From contig CAJXZG010000016.1 in assembly GCA_913063265.1 (NCBI GenBank), positions 1 through 64,000 of the forward strand: 64,000 bases of DNA, given 5' to 3'. The position numbers were made by a program, and so were the translations under genes. The stretch's first letter is position 1. The number at the start of each line of letters is the position of its first letter. This stretch comes from an uncultured Prolixibacteraceae bacterium (GTDB lineage Bacteria > Bacteroidota > Bacteroidia > Bacteroidales > Prolixibacteraceae). Positions 26,272 to 34,655 of the stretch are shown here, piece by piece. Below the pieces are notes generated by a model that was not told the DNA's origin, searched no databases, and worked only from the letters and a program-made list of their open reading frames with translations.

Positions 26272-26592
26272 TTTCTAATTTGTTTTAAAATTCATTTTTA
26301 ACATATAACAGAAAAGTATCGGATTGGTTTTGTTGGAATCTTTATTAATGACAATTTTAAATGTACTTTCAGGCTGTTTTAAAAGTGTAACAGCATTGAA
26401 CTCTCAAATCAAAAAAAAGGCAGAAACAGGATTTCTGCCTAACATTTATCTATAATGTGCTTGAATACTAATATTTAAGAAGAGGTAAATTTCTTGTCAT
26501 TCAATTTGAGTTGCAAGATATGGTAGTTTTAACTATTATAAAATACCTAATTTTAAGTATATTCGTTCTCGGCAATTTTTTAGAATACTGAC
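26272..26592. other. Divergent intergenic region, sodN / PAS-LuxR regulator
   Basis: 321 bases, AT-rich. It must hold the promoters of both divergent genes. A minus-strand box TACTTTTC (26313-26320 by my count) resembles the -7 of sodN with one mismatch. The only strong structure is the minus-strand terminator listed next. Confidence 0.6.
26411..26440 (-). terminator. Orphan intrinsic terminator, minus strand
   Basis: AGGCAGAAA (26418-26426) pairs with TTTCTGCCT (26432-26440) around a 5-base loop. On the minus strand it is followed by eight Ts. It lies about 140 bases upstream of sodN and no minus-strand gene ends just before it. It may end an unannotated small RNA, stop read-through from the gene at 27381-29420, or act as an attenuator in a long sodN leader. 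Confidence 0.7.
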
Positions 26593-27372
26593 ATGCTAAA
26601 TCAACAGGGAATTTCGAAGGTAATAAGTGTCTGGGAATCTGGTAATAAGATTCAGAATCCGGTAAAAAAGGAACTTTTTCTGGATATTATAGAACAAATG
26701 GCAAATCTGTTTTCAGCCGGTTCATACTATTATTATATTATGGATTTTGAGAATCTGGAACTCAATATTGTTAGTGAAAGTGTTAAATCAATACTGGGGA
26801 TTGAACCGGGTATTTACGCCGTAAGTAAGCTGTTGGAGATTATGCATCCCGATGATATTGCGAAAATGCATGAAAAGGAAACTGTAGCAGGTGAATTTCT
26901 TTTTAAAAAAATTTCTAAAGAACAAATTCCACATTATAAAGTAGTGTATTTAATGCGAATGAGACACTCTGATGGTAGCTACAAAACGATTTTGCATCAG
27001 GCTAAAACCCTTGTACTTTCTAATGACGGTAAAATTCAAAAAACTCTTGGAATACATACTGATGTCACATATTTAAATATGCCGGTTGACCATAAAATTT
27101 CTTTTTTAAGTACAAAGTATCCATCGTATCATTCTATACAAGTTGGTGAGCGTCTTGAGCTAAATGAAAAAACCAGTCTGGACTCTATGACAAAACGTGA
27201 AAAAGAGATTGTTATGTTACTTTCGCAAGGGAAAAATTTTAACGAAATGGCCCAAATTCTGAATGTTTCACCACATACTGTTAATACGCATAAAAGGAAT
27301 ATTTTAAAAAAATCGAATTGCCACAATACCACTGAACTGGTTGCACGTTGTATTAGAGAAGGTGCGATTTAA
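26593..27372 (+). CDS. PAS-domain LuxR-family transcriptional regulator
   Basis: 259 residues. Residues about 45-180 form a PAS fold (SYYYYIMDFENLELNIVSESVKSILGIEPG ... MHPDDIAKMHEKE ... GIHTDVTYL), a likely ligand or redox sensor. Residues about 195-259 are a LuxR-type helix-turn-helix: LDSMTKREKEIVMLLSQGKNFNEMAQ, then the recognition helix VSPHTVNTHKRNI. There is no receiver domain, so it is not a classical response regulator. It is divergent from sodN and convergent with the DUF5916 gene, so it could control sodN; that is positional inference only. Confidence 0.9.
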   Translation: MLNQQGISKVISVWESGNKIQNPVKKELFLDIIEQMANLFSAGSYYYYIMDFENLELNIVSESVKSILGIEPGIYAVSKLLEIMHPDDIAKMHEKETVAGEFLFKKISKEQIPHYKVVYLMRMRHSDGSYKTILHQAKTLVLSNDGKIQKTLGIHTDVTYLNMPVDHKISFLSTKYPSYHSIQVGERLELNEKTSLDSMTKREKEIVMLLSQGKNFNEMAQILNVSPHTVNTHKRNILKKSNCHNTTELVARCIREGAI

Positions 27373-27380
27373 CCTTATTC

Positions 27381-29420
27381 TTATTTTAGAATTGTGATCG
27401 GATAGGTAAGTTTTACAAAAAAGTTGTGAGTATCGGGTATTTCAGTTTCATTGCCAAAATTATCATGAGAATAGATTAAATACAAAGCCCCAAATGGTGG
27501 TTTAAACCGCCAACCCAGTAACCCGTATAAATAAATATTTTCGTTTTTGGTATTGTTTTGTGCAAACAGTTTTAACCACAAATCTTTTGTGAAATTGTAA
27601 TTGGCCTCAAAAACATTAATAAAGGTAGTTTCGTTTTCTGGATCAGGATTAAATTCCAGATAATTGCCGGAATAACTCAAAGACAAATTCTGAAACAATT
27701 TTACACGTCCGCCTGCTGTAAATAAATTAAATTCCCTGTCAAAATTCCTTCCTGTTGAATAAGCAATCGCCGCATGACTCCACTCTTCAGTGTTATAACC
27801 CAAACCAAAAATATGCCTGTAATTGTAAAATCTCTTTTCAAATAGCTTGTATTCGTTGTTATAAGCATATTCAAAATTAATTTTGTTTTTAAAATAGAAA
27901 TTTGCCGAATTCGTAAAATACCAGCTTCTAAGATGTCCATTTGCCAAACTCCAGAATACATTGTTTCTGCTTTCTGCCTCAATGTATTCAAAAGTATTGT
28001 TTTTAATCCACCATCTGTAAGATAAATCACTGTCTATTTCCCGACGGTCATCGTCGGTAATAAATCCTGTTTGATTTACATTTTCTCTAAAATTTTCTCC
28101 AATTTCTGTATACCTGAAATGAATATGATATTTATTATTTTCTTTTGCAAAACGCATAAACCAGGCACTGTGACTCAAAAAGTCTCCCGGTGCACTGCCC
28201 ACAAACTGCCCGGTCAATTTCCATGTTTTTCCAAGATTTAAAAGATAATCTAAACTAAACGAACGGCTAAAACCATCATTCCAGCTTTTGTCAACAAAAG
28301 TAAATCCTAACGAAGATGATTTCAGGAAATCAAATTTTGCCCTTGCTGCAGTGTACCAGGTGGTAGGCTCTTCATCCGATAAATGAGGTGTTTTAACATT
28401 AAGTATATTAAACTGAGTTGGCCCGATTTTTCCGTTAATCCTCCCTCCAAAATCGATATCCTGGATTCTGCGTGAATAAAATGTTCGTATCCTTGTATTA
28501 TACATTTCATTTCCCTCCTGAAAAAAAAGTCGTTTTTCAGGGTAACTCAATTCGTATCTTGTTAAATTTATTCGTTGTTGATCGGCTTCTACTGTGGCAA
28601 AATCGGGATTTATTGTGCCGTTAAATGATATGTTCGGACTGATTTGCCAACGAATATCTCCTCCACCATCAACACTCCAGTTTTCAGCACTTGTTTTAAA
28701 CAATGACAGGTAAGGGAAAAGTGAAAGTTTCATTTTTGATTTTGGTGTGCTCATACCATTTGCAGTGCCTCCCTGAGAAATCCTGAAATCATCTGACAAT
28801 TCTCCCGACCACCATGAGGTTTCCATGTTTGACTTGATCACCCTGCCAAAATTTAAACCCCAGCTCTCTATGCCTCTTTTATATTTTATACTTCTAAAAG
28901 GAATTTCAAATTCTGCACACCAGCCCCATTCATATATTTTAGCACTGCATTTCCATTCTGTATCCCAGTTGGTGTCCGTATTTCTTCCGTCATCGTTAAT
29001 TTTCAAATCGTATTGAGTTCCCAGGGGATTCGTAATAAAGGCATACCCGCTTCGGTTGTCATTATAGGTATCAAGAATTATGGCAATCAAATCATCATCT
29101 TTGTTTAAGGCATCGCGACTTTGATTTTTAGCTACGATTGGTGCAGATTGATAACACATGAAAACAAAATAGATTTTATCGTTTTTTAATCCCATATACA
29201 CCACTGTTTTTTCGCTTGCCAAATTACCGGTTTGTGGCTCCATTTGGGTAAAATTAGAACTGCTGTCAGCAGCTATCCATTTTTCAGCTTCAAATTTGCC
29301 GTCGATAACTACGGATTCTTCCAGCTGAAAAACCTGCATCATTTTCTGAGCCTCTGTTTTTTTGCATAAGAATAAGGCAAGCAGAACGAAGGCAAGCCGC
29401 AAATGAATAGAATGATACAA
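27381..29420 (-). CDS. DUF5916 outer-membrane protein with N-terminal CBM9-like domain
   Basis: About 679 residues. A signal peptide (LRLAFVLLALFLCKKTEAQ) is followed by a CBM9-like domain (VVIDGKFEAEKWIAADSSSNFTQMEP ... GTQYDLKINDDGRN) and then a long barrel-like region rich in aromatic strands, ending in KLTYPITILK. This architecture is DUF5916, common in Bacteroidota and of unknown substrate. No in-frame ATG precedes the signal peptide: the candidate starts are TTG at 29420 or TTG at 29402, and the second gives the tighter signal peptide. It ends eight bases from the convergent regulator gene. Confidence 0.85.
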   Translation of the reverse strand: MYHSIHLRLAFVLLALFLCKKTEAQKMMQVFQLEESVVIDGKFEAEKWIAADSSSNFTQMEPQTGNLASEKTVVYMGLKNDKIYFVFMCYQSAPIVAKNQSRDALNKDDDLIAIILDTYNDNRSGYAFITNPLGTQYDLKINDDGRNTDTNWDTEWKCSAKIYEWGWCAEFEIPFRSIKYKRGIESWGLNFGRVIKSNMETSWWSGELSDDFRISQGGTANGMSTPKSKMKLSLFPYLSLFKTSAENWSVDGGGDIRWQISPNISFNGTINPDFATVEADQQRINLTRYELSYPEKRLFFQEGNEMYNTRIRTFYSRRIQDIDFGGRINGKIGPTQFNILNVKTPHLSDEEPTTWYTAARAKFDFLKSSSLGFTFVDKSWNDGFSRSFSLDYLLNLGKTWKLTGQFVGSAPGDFLSHSAWFMRFAKENNKYHIHFRYTEIGENFRENVNQTGFITDDDRREIDSDLSYRWWIKNNTFEYIEAESRNNVFWSLANGHLRSWYFTNSANFYFKNKINFEYAYNNEYKLFEKRFYNYRHIFGLGYNTEEWSHAAIAYSTGRNFDREFNLFTAGGRVKLFQNLSLSYSGNYLEFNPDPENETTFINVFEANYNFTKDLWLKLFAQNNTKNENIYLYGLLGWRFKPPFGALYLIYSHDNFGNETEIPDTHNFFVKLTYPITILK

Positions 29421-29462
29421 TATTTTGTTAGTCAGGTTAAAGATTGTTGAAGTTTTGTTTTT

Positions 29463-30086
29463 TTATTTATAAAAATTCATGTCATCCATATACCGCCAGG
29501 ATTTTTCAGGCATAAAATGTCGAATGTCTTTTTCTTCTTTAATAGCATTTCGGATAAAAGACGAAGAAATTTCCATTAAAGGTGTGTTTTCAATTAGCTC
29601 GACATTATTATAAAGTTTTAAATCTTTTTTGTCAAAACCGGGACGAGGATAAACTATTACTCCATAATTTTTAATAATCATTTGAAAATTTTTCCACTTT
29701 GGAAATATTTTCAAATTGTCGGAACCCATGATTATTTTAAAGAGATAATTTGGGTAACGTTCCTGGATGTATGTTAAAGTGTCAATGGTATAACTTGGTT
29801 TGGGCAAATTAAATTCAATATTAGATACCTCGAATCTTTCGTCACCCTGAATGGCTTTTTCAACCATGGCCAGCCTATGATAGTCGGCAAGTAAGTTGGC
29901 TTTTTTCTTTAAAGGATTCTGAGGTGAAACTACAAACCAAAGCTGATCTATTTCTGTATATTCCACCATATAATTAGCTATGGCCATATGTCCAATGTGG
30001 ATGGGATTGAAAGAGCCAAAATACAAACCGATTTTTCTTTTTTGGTAAGATTTAGACGTAAGAATATCTGTAATTAGATCGCTCAT
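29463..30086 (-). CDS. nadD: Nicotinate-nucleotide adenylyltransferase
   Basis: 207 residues. It adenylates nicotinate mononucleotide in NAD synthesis. The nucleotidyltransferase motif GSFNPIHIGH is at 24-33, and the C-terminal SSSFIRNAI matches the family's SSTxIR loop. The 15-residue N-terminal extension is slightly longer than usual. It is the last gene of a minus-strand run mnmA, yicC, gmk, nadD; the yicC-gmk-nadD order is common in Bacteroidota. A 200-base repeat-like spacer separates it from gmk. Confidence 0.95.
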   Translation of the reverse strand: MSDLITDILTSKSYQKRKIGLYFGSFNPIHIGHMAIANYMVEYTEIDQLWFVVSPQNPLKKKANLLADYHRLAMVEKAIQGDERFEVSNIEFNLPKPSYTIDTLTYIQERYPNYLFKIIMGSDNLKIFPKWKNFQMIIKNYGVIVYPRPGFDKKDLKLYNNVELIENTPLMEISSSFIRNAIKEEKDIRHFMPEKSWRYMDDMNFYK

Positions 30087-30288
30087 TTAAGTAATTCAAA
30101 ATAGGAAATACCAAAATACAAAACCCAATTTACAAATCATGACGAATATGCTAAAATTCCAAAATACAAAATACAAATTTCAATTAATTCCCAAACGAAT
30201 AAAGACTCAATAATGAAAACTATGGTTTGAAATTTGGAAATTGAGATTTGTTTGATTTTTGATAATTGATGTTTGAAAATTTTATGTT
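30087..30288. repeat. Low-complexity fold-back spacer between gmk and nadD
   Basis: The left part is built from CCAAAATACAAAATACAAAT-like units; the right part carries the inverted counterpart (TTTGAAATTTGGAAATTGAG and TTTGATTTTTGATAATTGAT). CAAATTTCAA and TTGAAATTTG form its best pairing. It has no coding capacity. It may fold back in RNA or DNA, or be debris of short tandem repeats. Confidence 0.4.
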
Positions 30289-30855
30289 TCAGGATTTTAG
30301 AAAGTCAGCTATTATTTTCTCAGCTTCTGCAAAAGCTTTTTCAAGGTTATCGTTGGTAATAACTACATCAAATTTTGATGCAAAACTTAATTCATGTTCT
30401 GCTTTTGCAACCCTCATAGCAATTTTTTCTTCTGAATCAGTAGACCTGTTTGTGAGCCTGTTTCTTAATTCTTCAACTGAAGGAGGTTGAACAAAAATAG
30501 CCAAAGCTGAATCTCCATAAAATTTTTTAATGTTTAATCCTCCAACCACATCAACATCGAAGATTACATTTTTCCCGGCGTCCCTTATTCTTTCCACTTC
30601 GCTTTTTAAGGTTCCGTAACAAGTGCCTTTATACACTTCTTCCCATTCCAAAAATTCATCATTTTCAATTTTTCTCTGAAACTCCTTCTGTGTGAGAAAA
30701 TGATAGTCTTTTGCATGTGCTTCATTTTTTCTGGGCTCGCGGCTCGTTGCTGAAATAGAAAATTCGAGGTTGAAATTTTGAGTCAATAAATGCTTTACTA
30801 TGGTTGTTTTGCCTGCCCCGGATGGTGCTGAGAATATAATGAGTTTGCCTTTCAT
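30289..30855 (-). CDS. gmk: Guanylate kinase
   Basis: 188 residues; phosphorylates GMP to GDP. P-loop at 10-17 (APSGAGKT), then the GMP-binding SATSREPRKNEAHAKDYHFLT and the VIFDVDVVGGLNIK Walker-B-like strand. LRNRLTNRSTDSEEKIAMRV forms the lid region. Normal length and an unambiguous ATG. It follows yicC with a 55-base gap. Confidence 0.97.
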   Translation of the reverse strand: MKGKLIIFSAPSGAGKTTIVKHLLTQNFNLEFSISATSREPRKNEAHAKDYHFLTQKEFQRKIENDEFLEWEEVYKGTCYGTLKSEVERIRDAGKNVIFDVDVVGGLNIKKFYGDSALAIFVQPPSVEELRNRLTNRSTDSEEKIAMRVAKAEHELSFASKFDVVITNDNLEKAFAEAEKIIADFLKS

Positions 30856-30910
30856 TTCAAGTAAAAAGTATATAGTAAAAAGTCAAAAACAAAAAAATGG
30901 TTTATTTGAT

Positions 30911-31786
30911 TTATAATACATTTAAAAGTTGTTCTTTAATTCTTTCCAGACGGTCCTTCATTTGTACAACAATTTTCTGAATGTCCGTATGATTGGCTTT
31001 TGATCCAATTGTGTTGATTTCACGACCAATTTCCTGAGAAATAAATGCCAGTTTTTTCCCGGTTGGCACCTTTTCTTCAATAGTTTCAAGGAAATATTTA
31101 CAATGATTGGCCAATCTTACTTTTTCTTCGTTGATGTCAAGTTTTTCAAGGTAAAAAATCAATTCCTGTTCAAAACGATTTTTATCAACGTCTCCATTGA
31201 TTTGTAATTTGTCGAGGTTTTCTTTTAAACGGATTTTCAAGGACTCTATACGTTTTGCTTCGAACGGTTCAATTTCAGTTAATAATTTTTGAATCGATTT
31301 AATATTCGATGAAATATCCACATGCAAAGCTTTTCCTTCCTGTTCCCTGAAAATATTAATATCGTCAAGTGCTTTAATTATATTTTCCAGAATTACTTTC
31401 CATTCATCTTCATCCAAAGTTTGGTATTCGGTTTTAACAACATCAGGAAGTCTCAGTGCGGCCTGCAATGTTGTATGGTCGGTGATAAGATTTAAATCGT
31501 CGCTTATTTTTTTAAGATTCTCAAAATAACTTTTAAGTATGGATTCGTTAATTTTTGAATTTGATTCATCTCCCAGATTTTCAGCATAAATGTTAAAATC
31601 AATTTTCCCTCTGGTCAATTTTTCCGAAAGTACCTTTCTTATTTCAATATCTTTTTCCCTGTATATCGCAGGAACTCTTGTATTGATATCAATTTGTTTA
31701 CTGTTTAAAGATTTTATTTCGATAGTAAACTTTTTGTTGAAGGCTTCGAATTCGGCTTTTCCAAAGCCAGTCATTGATTTTATCAT
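30911..31786 (-). CDS. YicC/YloC family endoribonuclease-like protein
   Basis: 291 residues. It starts MIKSMTGFGKAEFE, the invariant N terminus of the YicC family, and ends with EINTIGSKANHTDIQKIVVQMKDRLERIKEQ, the DUF1732 C-terminal signature. Members act as endoribonucleases (in E. coli linked to RyhB decay). It lies between mnmA and gmk on the same strand. Neighbouring short repeats (31818-31847) separate it from mnmA. Confidence 0.93.
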   Translation of the reverse strand: MIKSMTGFGKAEFEAFNKKFTIEIKSLNSKQIDINTRVPAIYREKDIEIRKVLSEKLTRGKIDFNIYAENLGDESNSKINESILKSYFENLKKISDDLNLITDHTTLQAALRLPDVVKTEYQTLDEDEWKVILENIIKALDDINIFREQEGKALHVDISSNIKSIQKLLTEIEPFEAKRIESLKIRLKENLDKLQINGDVDKNRFEQELIFYLEKLDINEEKVRLANHCKYFLETIEEKVPTGKKLAFISQEIGREINTIGSKANHTDIQKIVVQMKDRLERIKEQLLNVL

Positions 31787-31817
31787 ACTGTGAATTTTTG
31801 TACAAAAGTAGTATAAA

Positions 31818-31847
31818 GTCGGAAGTCGGAAGTCAGAAGTCGGAAGT
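31818..31847 (+). repeat. Heptanucleotide tandem repeat (GGAAGTC-type)
   Basis: About four copies of a 7-base unit, AGTCGGA with one A/G change, between mnmA and yicC. A related pair, GGAAGTCAGAAGTCAGAA, lies at 23480-23497. Confidence 0.75.
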
Positions 31848-31850
31848 TTT

Positions 31851-33029
31851 TTAAGTAATTACTCCTGAACCTATTAGTTCATCCCCAATATACCAGGCTG
31901 CAAATTGGCCTGATGTAATTCCTCTTTGTTCGTTTTTAAAAATAAACCATACACCGTCTTCTTTATAATGAATGGTTCCTTTTTCCAGTGGCTGCCTGTA
32001 TCGGATCCGAATATCAAATTCCCGTTTTTCCCCTACTAGCATTTTTAAATCCTGACGTATCCAGTGCATCTCTTCTTCTGCAACAAATAATCCTTTTCGA
32101 TAAAGTCCCGGATGATCCTGTCCTTCACCTACATAAATGATATTACGTTTTACATCGGTTCCAATTACAAAAAGAGGTTCTTTTCTACCACCTATATTTA
32201 ACCCTTTTCTTTGACCCACCGTGTAAAAATGAGCTCCCTGATGTTCTCCTATCACTTCGCCATTCCAGGGTTTGTAAGGAAAAGCAAAACAGAGTTTTTT
32301 ATAGTTTTCCTCTGATAATTCAACCTGTTTTTTCTTCTCCATAAATTTTGCCGGAATTTCAATCACATTCCCTGTTTTTGGTTCCAGTTGTTGTTGAAGA
32401 AAAGTGGGTAAATCTACTTTTCCTACAAAACAGATTCCCTGCGAGTCTTTTCTTTCGGCTGTGGGCAGATTTTGTTCACGGGCTATTTCGCGTACTTCGG
32501 GTTTTAACAATTCTCCAACGGGGAACATGGCCTTCGAAAGTTGTTCCTGATTAAGCTGACATAAAAAATAACTTTGATCTTTATTCTTATCTTTTCCTGC
32601 TAAAAGTTGGTGAATGGTGTTTCCTTCAACAACGATTTCGCTCTTCCGGCAGTAATGGCCGGTTGCAACAAAATCAGCATCGAACTTCATGGCTTCTTCC
32701 AGGAAAGTATCGAATTTGATTTCGCGGTTACACAGAACATCCGGATTTGGTGTTCGGCCTGCCTGATATTCTGCAAACATATAATCAACCACACGTTTTT
32801 TATAGTCTTTGCTTAAGTCTACAATATGAAAAGGAATATCAAGTTTTTTGGCTACCATTTTTGCAATCAATGCATCTTCTTCCCAGGTACATTCACTGGT
32901 GATGGCACCTACACGTTCATGCCAGTTTACCATAAAAAGGGCAATTAGATCGTGCCCCTGTTCTTTTAGAAGGTATGCTGCCACGCTAGAATCTACGCCA
33001 CCCGAAAGTCCTACAACTACTTTACTCAT
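31851..33029 (-). CDS. mnmA: tRNA 2-thiouridine(34) synthase
   Basis: 392 residues. It thiolates the wobble uridine of Lys, Glu and Gln tRNAs. The PP-loop is GLSGGVDSS at residues 7-15. Both catalytic cysteines are visible, in TPNPDVLCNREIKF and in KDSQGICFVGK. The C-terminal domain has HFYTVGQRKGLNIGGRKEPLFVI. First gene of the mnmA-yicC-gmk-nadD run. Confidence 0.97.
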   Translation of the reverse strand: MSKVVVGLSGGVDSSVAAYLLKEQGHDLIALFMVNWHERVGAITSECTWEEDALIAKMVAKKLDIPFHIVDLSKDYKKRVVDYMFAEYQAGRTPNPDVLCNREIKFDTFLEEAMKFDADFVATGHYCRKSEIVVEGNTIHQLLAGKDKNKDQSYFLCQLNQEQLSKAMFPVGELLKPEVREIAREQNLPTAERKDSQGICFVGKVDLPTFLQQQLEPKTGNVIEIPAKFMEKKKQVELSEENYKKLCFAFPYKPWNGEVIGEHQGAHFYTVGQRKGLNIGGRKEPLFVIGTDVKRNIIYVGEGQDHPGLYRKGLFVAEEEMHWIRQDLKMLVGEKREFDIRIRYRQPLEKGTIHYKEDGVWFIFKNEQRGITSGQFAAWYIGDELIGSGVIT

Positions 33030-33080
33030 GGGCGCAAAAGTAAAAAGTAAAAGCTAATTAGACAAAATAAGAGCTTCAGG

Positions 33081-33608
33081 TTAATTTTTCTTCAATAAGT
33101 TTCTTCCAAAACAAGCCATTTCTTTACCAGGGAAACCAACATCGAAAAGTGTTTCAATTTCTGAATTTGAATGAATTTGAATGGTAAATCGTGCTTTTCC
33201 TCCGGGGACAAAGTTTTCAATTATTTCCGATTCAAAAACAAAAGATTTTTCTGAAGAAAGAGTGTCGTTTAAAATATATTGATTTACAAATCCTTCGATA
33301 TGAAATTGTCTGAAAACTATCTTTTTCCTGGCTTTGTCGAAACTAATAATTCCCCAGTCTTTGTGAACTTCGCTTTCAGGTTTTGCCTCCGTTGGGTCAA
33401 ATTCAGAATGATTTTTAACTTCTATAAACTGTTTGTTCATTATCCAGTTAAATTCAGACTGAATTTTTGATTTATTAGAACTAAAACCTTCTCCGTTTCC
33501 TTCCCAGTGGCCGATTAATAAATCGAATTTTTCCAAAGGATTTTCCTGTGTTAATCCATGAACTGAAATCAGACAGAAAAAAACGATAATAAGCAGTTGT
33601 TTCTTCAT
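33081..33608 (-). CDS. Exported lipocalin/DUF1579-like protein
   Basis: 175 residues with a cleavable signal peptide (MKKQLLIIVFFCLISVHGLTQ). The mature protein begins with FDLLIGHWEGNGEGFS, a pattern shared by DUF1579 and nitrobindin-like small beta barrels, and continues as alternating strands (KIVFRQFHIEGFVNQYIL, RFTIQIHS). A haem ligand cannot be assigned. It is unlinked to mnmA in function, lying 51 bases upstream of it, and follows the beta-barrel gene by two bases, so those two may be co-transcribed. Confidence 0.75.
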   Translation of the reverse strand: MKKQLLIIVFFCLISVHGLTQENPLEKFDLLIGHWEGNGEGFSSNKSKIQSEFNWIMNKQFIEVKNHSEFDPTEAKPESEVHKDWGIISFDKARKKIVFRQFHIEGFVNQYILNDTLSSEKSFVFESEIIENFVPGGKARFTIQIHSNSEIETLFDVGFPGKEMACFGRNLLKKN

Positions 33609-33610
33609 TC

Positions 33611-34621
33611 TTAATTATTTCCTGTATTTCCAAATGGAATGGTAAATCCGAGCCATGGCAATGCTATTTCTATCCCTTCTCCATAAAATGGAACTACCAG
33701 TCCATAATCAAGAGCAGCCTTTTTAATAATCGATCGCCCTCCAAGAGTAATTAAAACTACTGTTTCACTTCCATCGCTAATGATGTAATTTTCAGTAATA
33801 AAATATCCTCTTCGACTTACCCTGAACATTCCATTGAAGTTTACGATTGGTGATTGTGCCCATTCGCCGGCAGCAAATCCGTATCCTAATCCAAGGGTTA
33901 CATTTGCATCCGGTGTGCCGTAGGTTCCCAGTCCATAAAGAATTCCGAAACCCGCATTATCTTCGCCTATCACATATCCGGCAATTGCACCGCCTCCAAT
34001 ATTAAATTTGTTATGGACAACGGGTAATGAAAACTTGAGTGTGCCAAAGACCGGTGTTGGAGCACCAAACAAGAAAGTGGGTATAATTCCTCCTCCAATA
34101 GAAACATTATTGGTTATACCATAGCTAAACTGGTTCCATAAAACCCAGATATTCTGATAATAACCTTCACCATCTTTAAGTCCGTATCCGTTGGGAGACC
34201 AAAAATATCTGGTAGACTGGGGATTTGGAAACCAGAATTTTCCATCTTTCATTTGTTGAATTTCAACTTTTTCTATTTTTTTGATATCAGCCCGGGAAAT
34301 GGTGATTTCTCCTAATTTTTGGGTTTTTAGTACTATGATTTTATCGTCTTCACGTACAATTTCTCCCAGGTATTCGTTTCCGTCTTCTGTTTCAATCGAT
34401 ACTGCATTTTCAATCAATATCTGCGATTTTGCTATGGTAAGGATACCAAAATCATTTGTTTTTAATTTAATCGAATCCGAAGTTTCAGAAATTACTATGC
34501 CTGAAAGTTTACCTCCTTCAATGGTTTTTATTGTAATTGTACTGTCGGGGTTTGTTTGAGCCAGTAATAATGTTGTCACAAATACCAACAACAGGGAACA
34601 AAGAATTTTGAGCTTTTTCAT
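33611..34621 (-). CDS. Hypothetical envelope beta-barrel protein
   Basis: About 336 residues from the ATG at 34621, which begins a clear signal peptide (MKKLKILCSLLLVFVTTLLLAQ). The frame stays open 81 codons further up, but that part overlaps the helicase gene and is spurious. The mature N terminus (about 25-125) has SH3-like strands about using or modifying DNA-free ligands: IKTIEGGKLSGIVISETSDSIKLKT and EDGNEYLGEIVREDD. Glycine-rich strands follow (FGAPTPVFGTLKFSLP, GFGILYGLGTYGTPDANVTLGLGYGFAAGEW) that look like an outer-membrane barrel. I do not recognise a named family. It may share a transcript with the lipocalin-like gene two bases downstream. Confidence 0.75.
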   Translation of the reverse strand: MKKLKILCSLLLVFVTTLLLAQTNPDSTITIKTIEGGKLSGIVISETSDSIKLKTNDFGILTIAKSQILIENAVSIETEDGNEYLGEIVREDDKIIVLKTQKLGEITISRADIKKIEKVEIQQMKDGKFWFPNPQSTRYFWSPNGYGLKDGEGYYQNIWVLWNQFSYGITNNVSIGGGIIPTFLFGAPTPVFGTLKFSLPVVHNKFNIGGGAIAGYVIGEDNAGFGILYGLGTYGTPDANVTLGLGYGFAAGEWAQSPIVNFNGMFRVSRRGYFITENYIISDGSETVVLITLGGRSIIKKAALDYGLVVPFYGEGIEIALPWLGFTIPFGNTGNN

Positions 34622-34655
34622 AGATGAGGGATGTTTAAGTTTTAGGCAATCGAAT

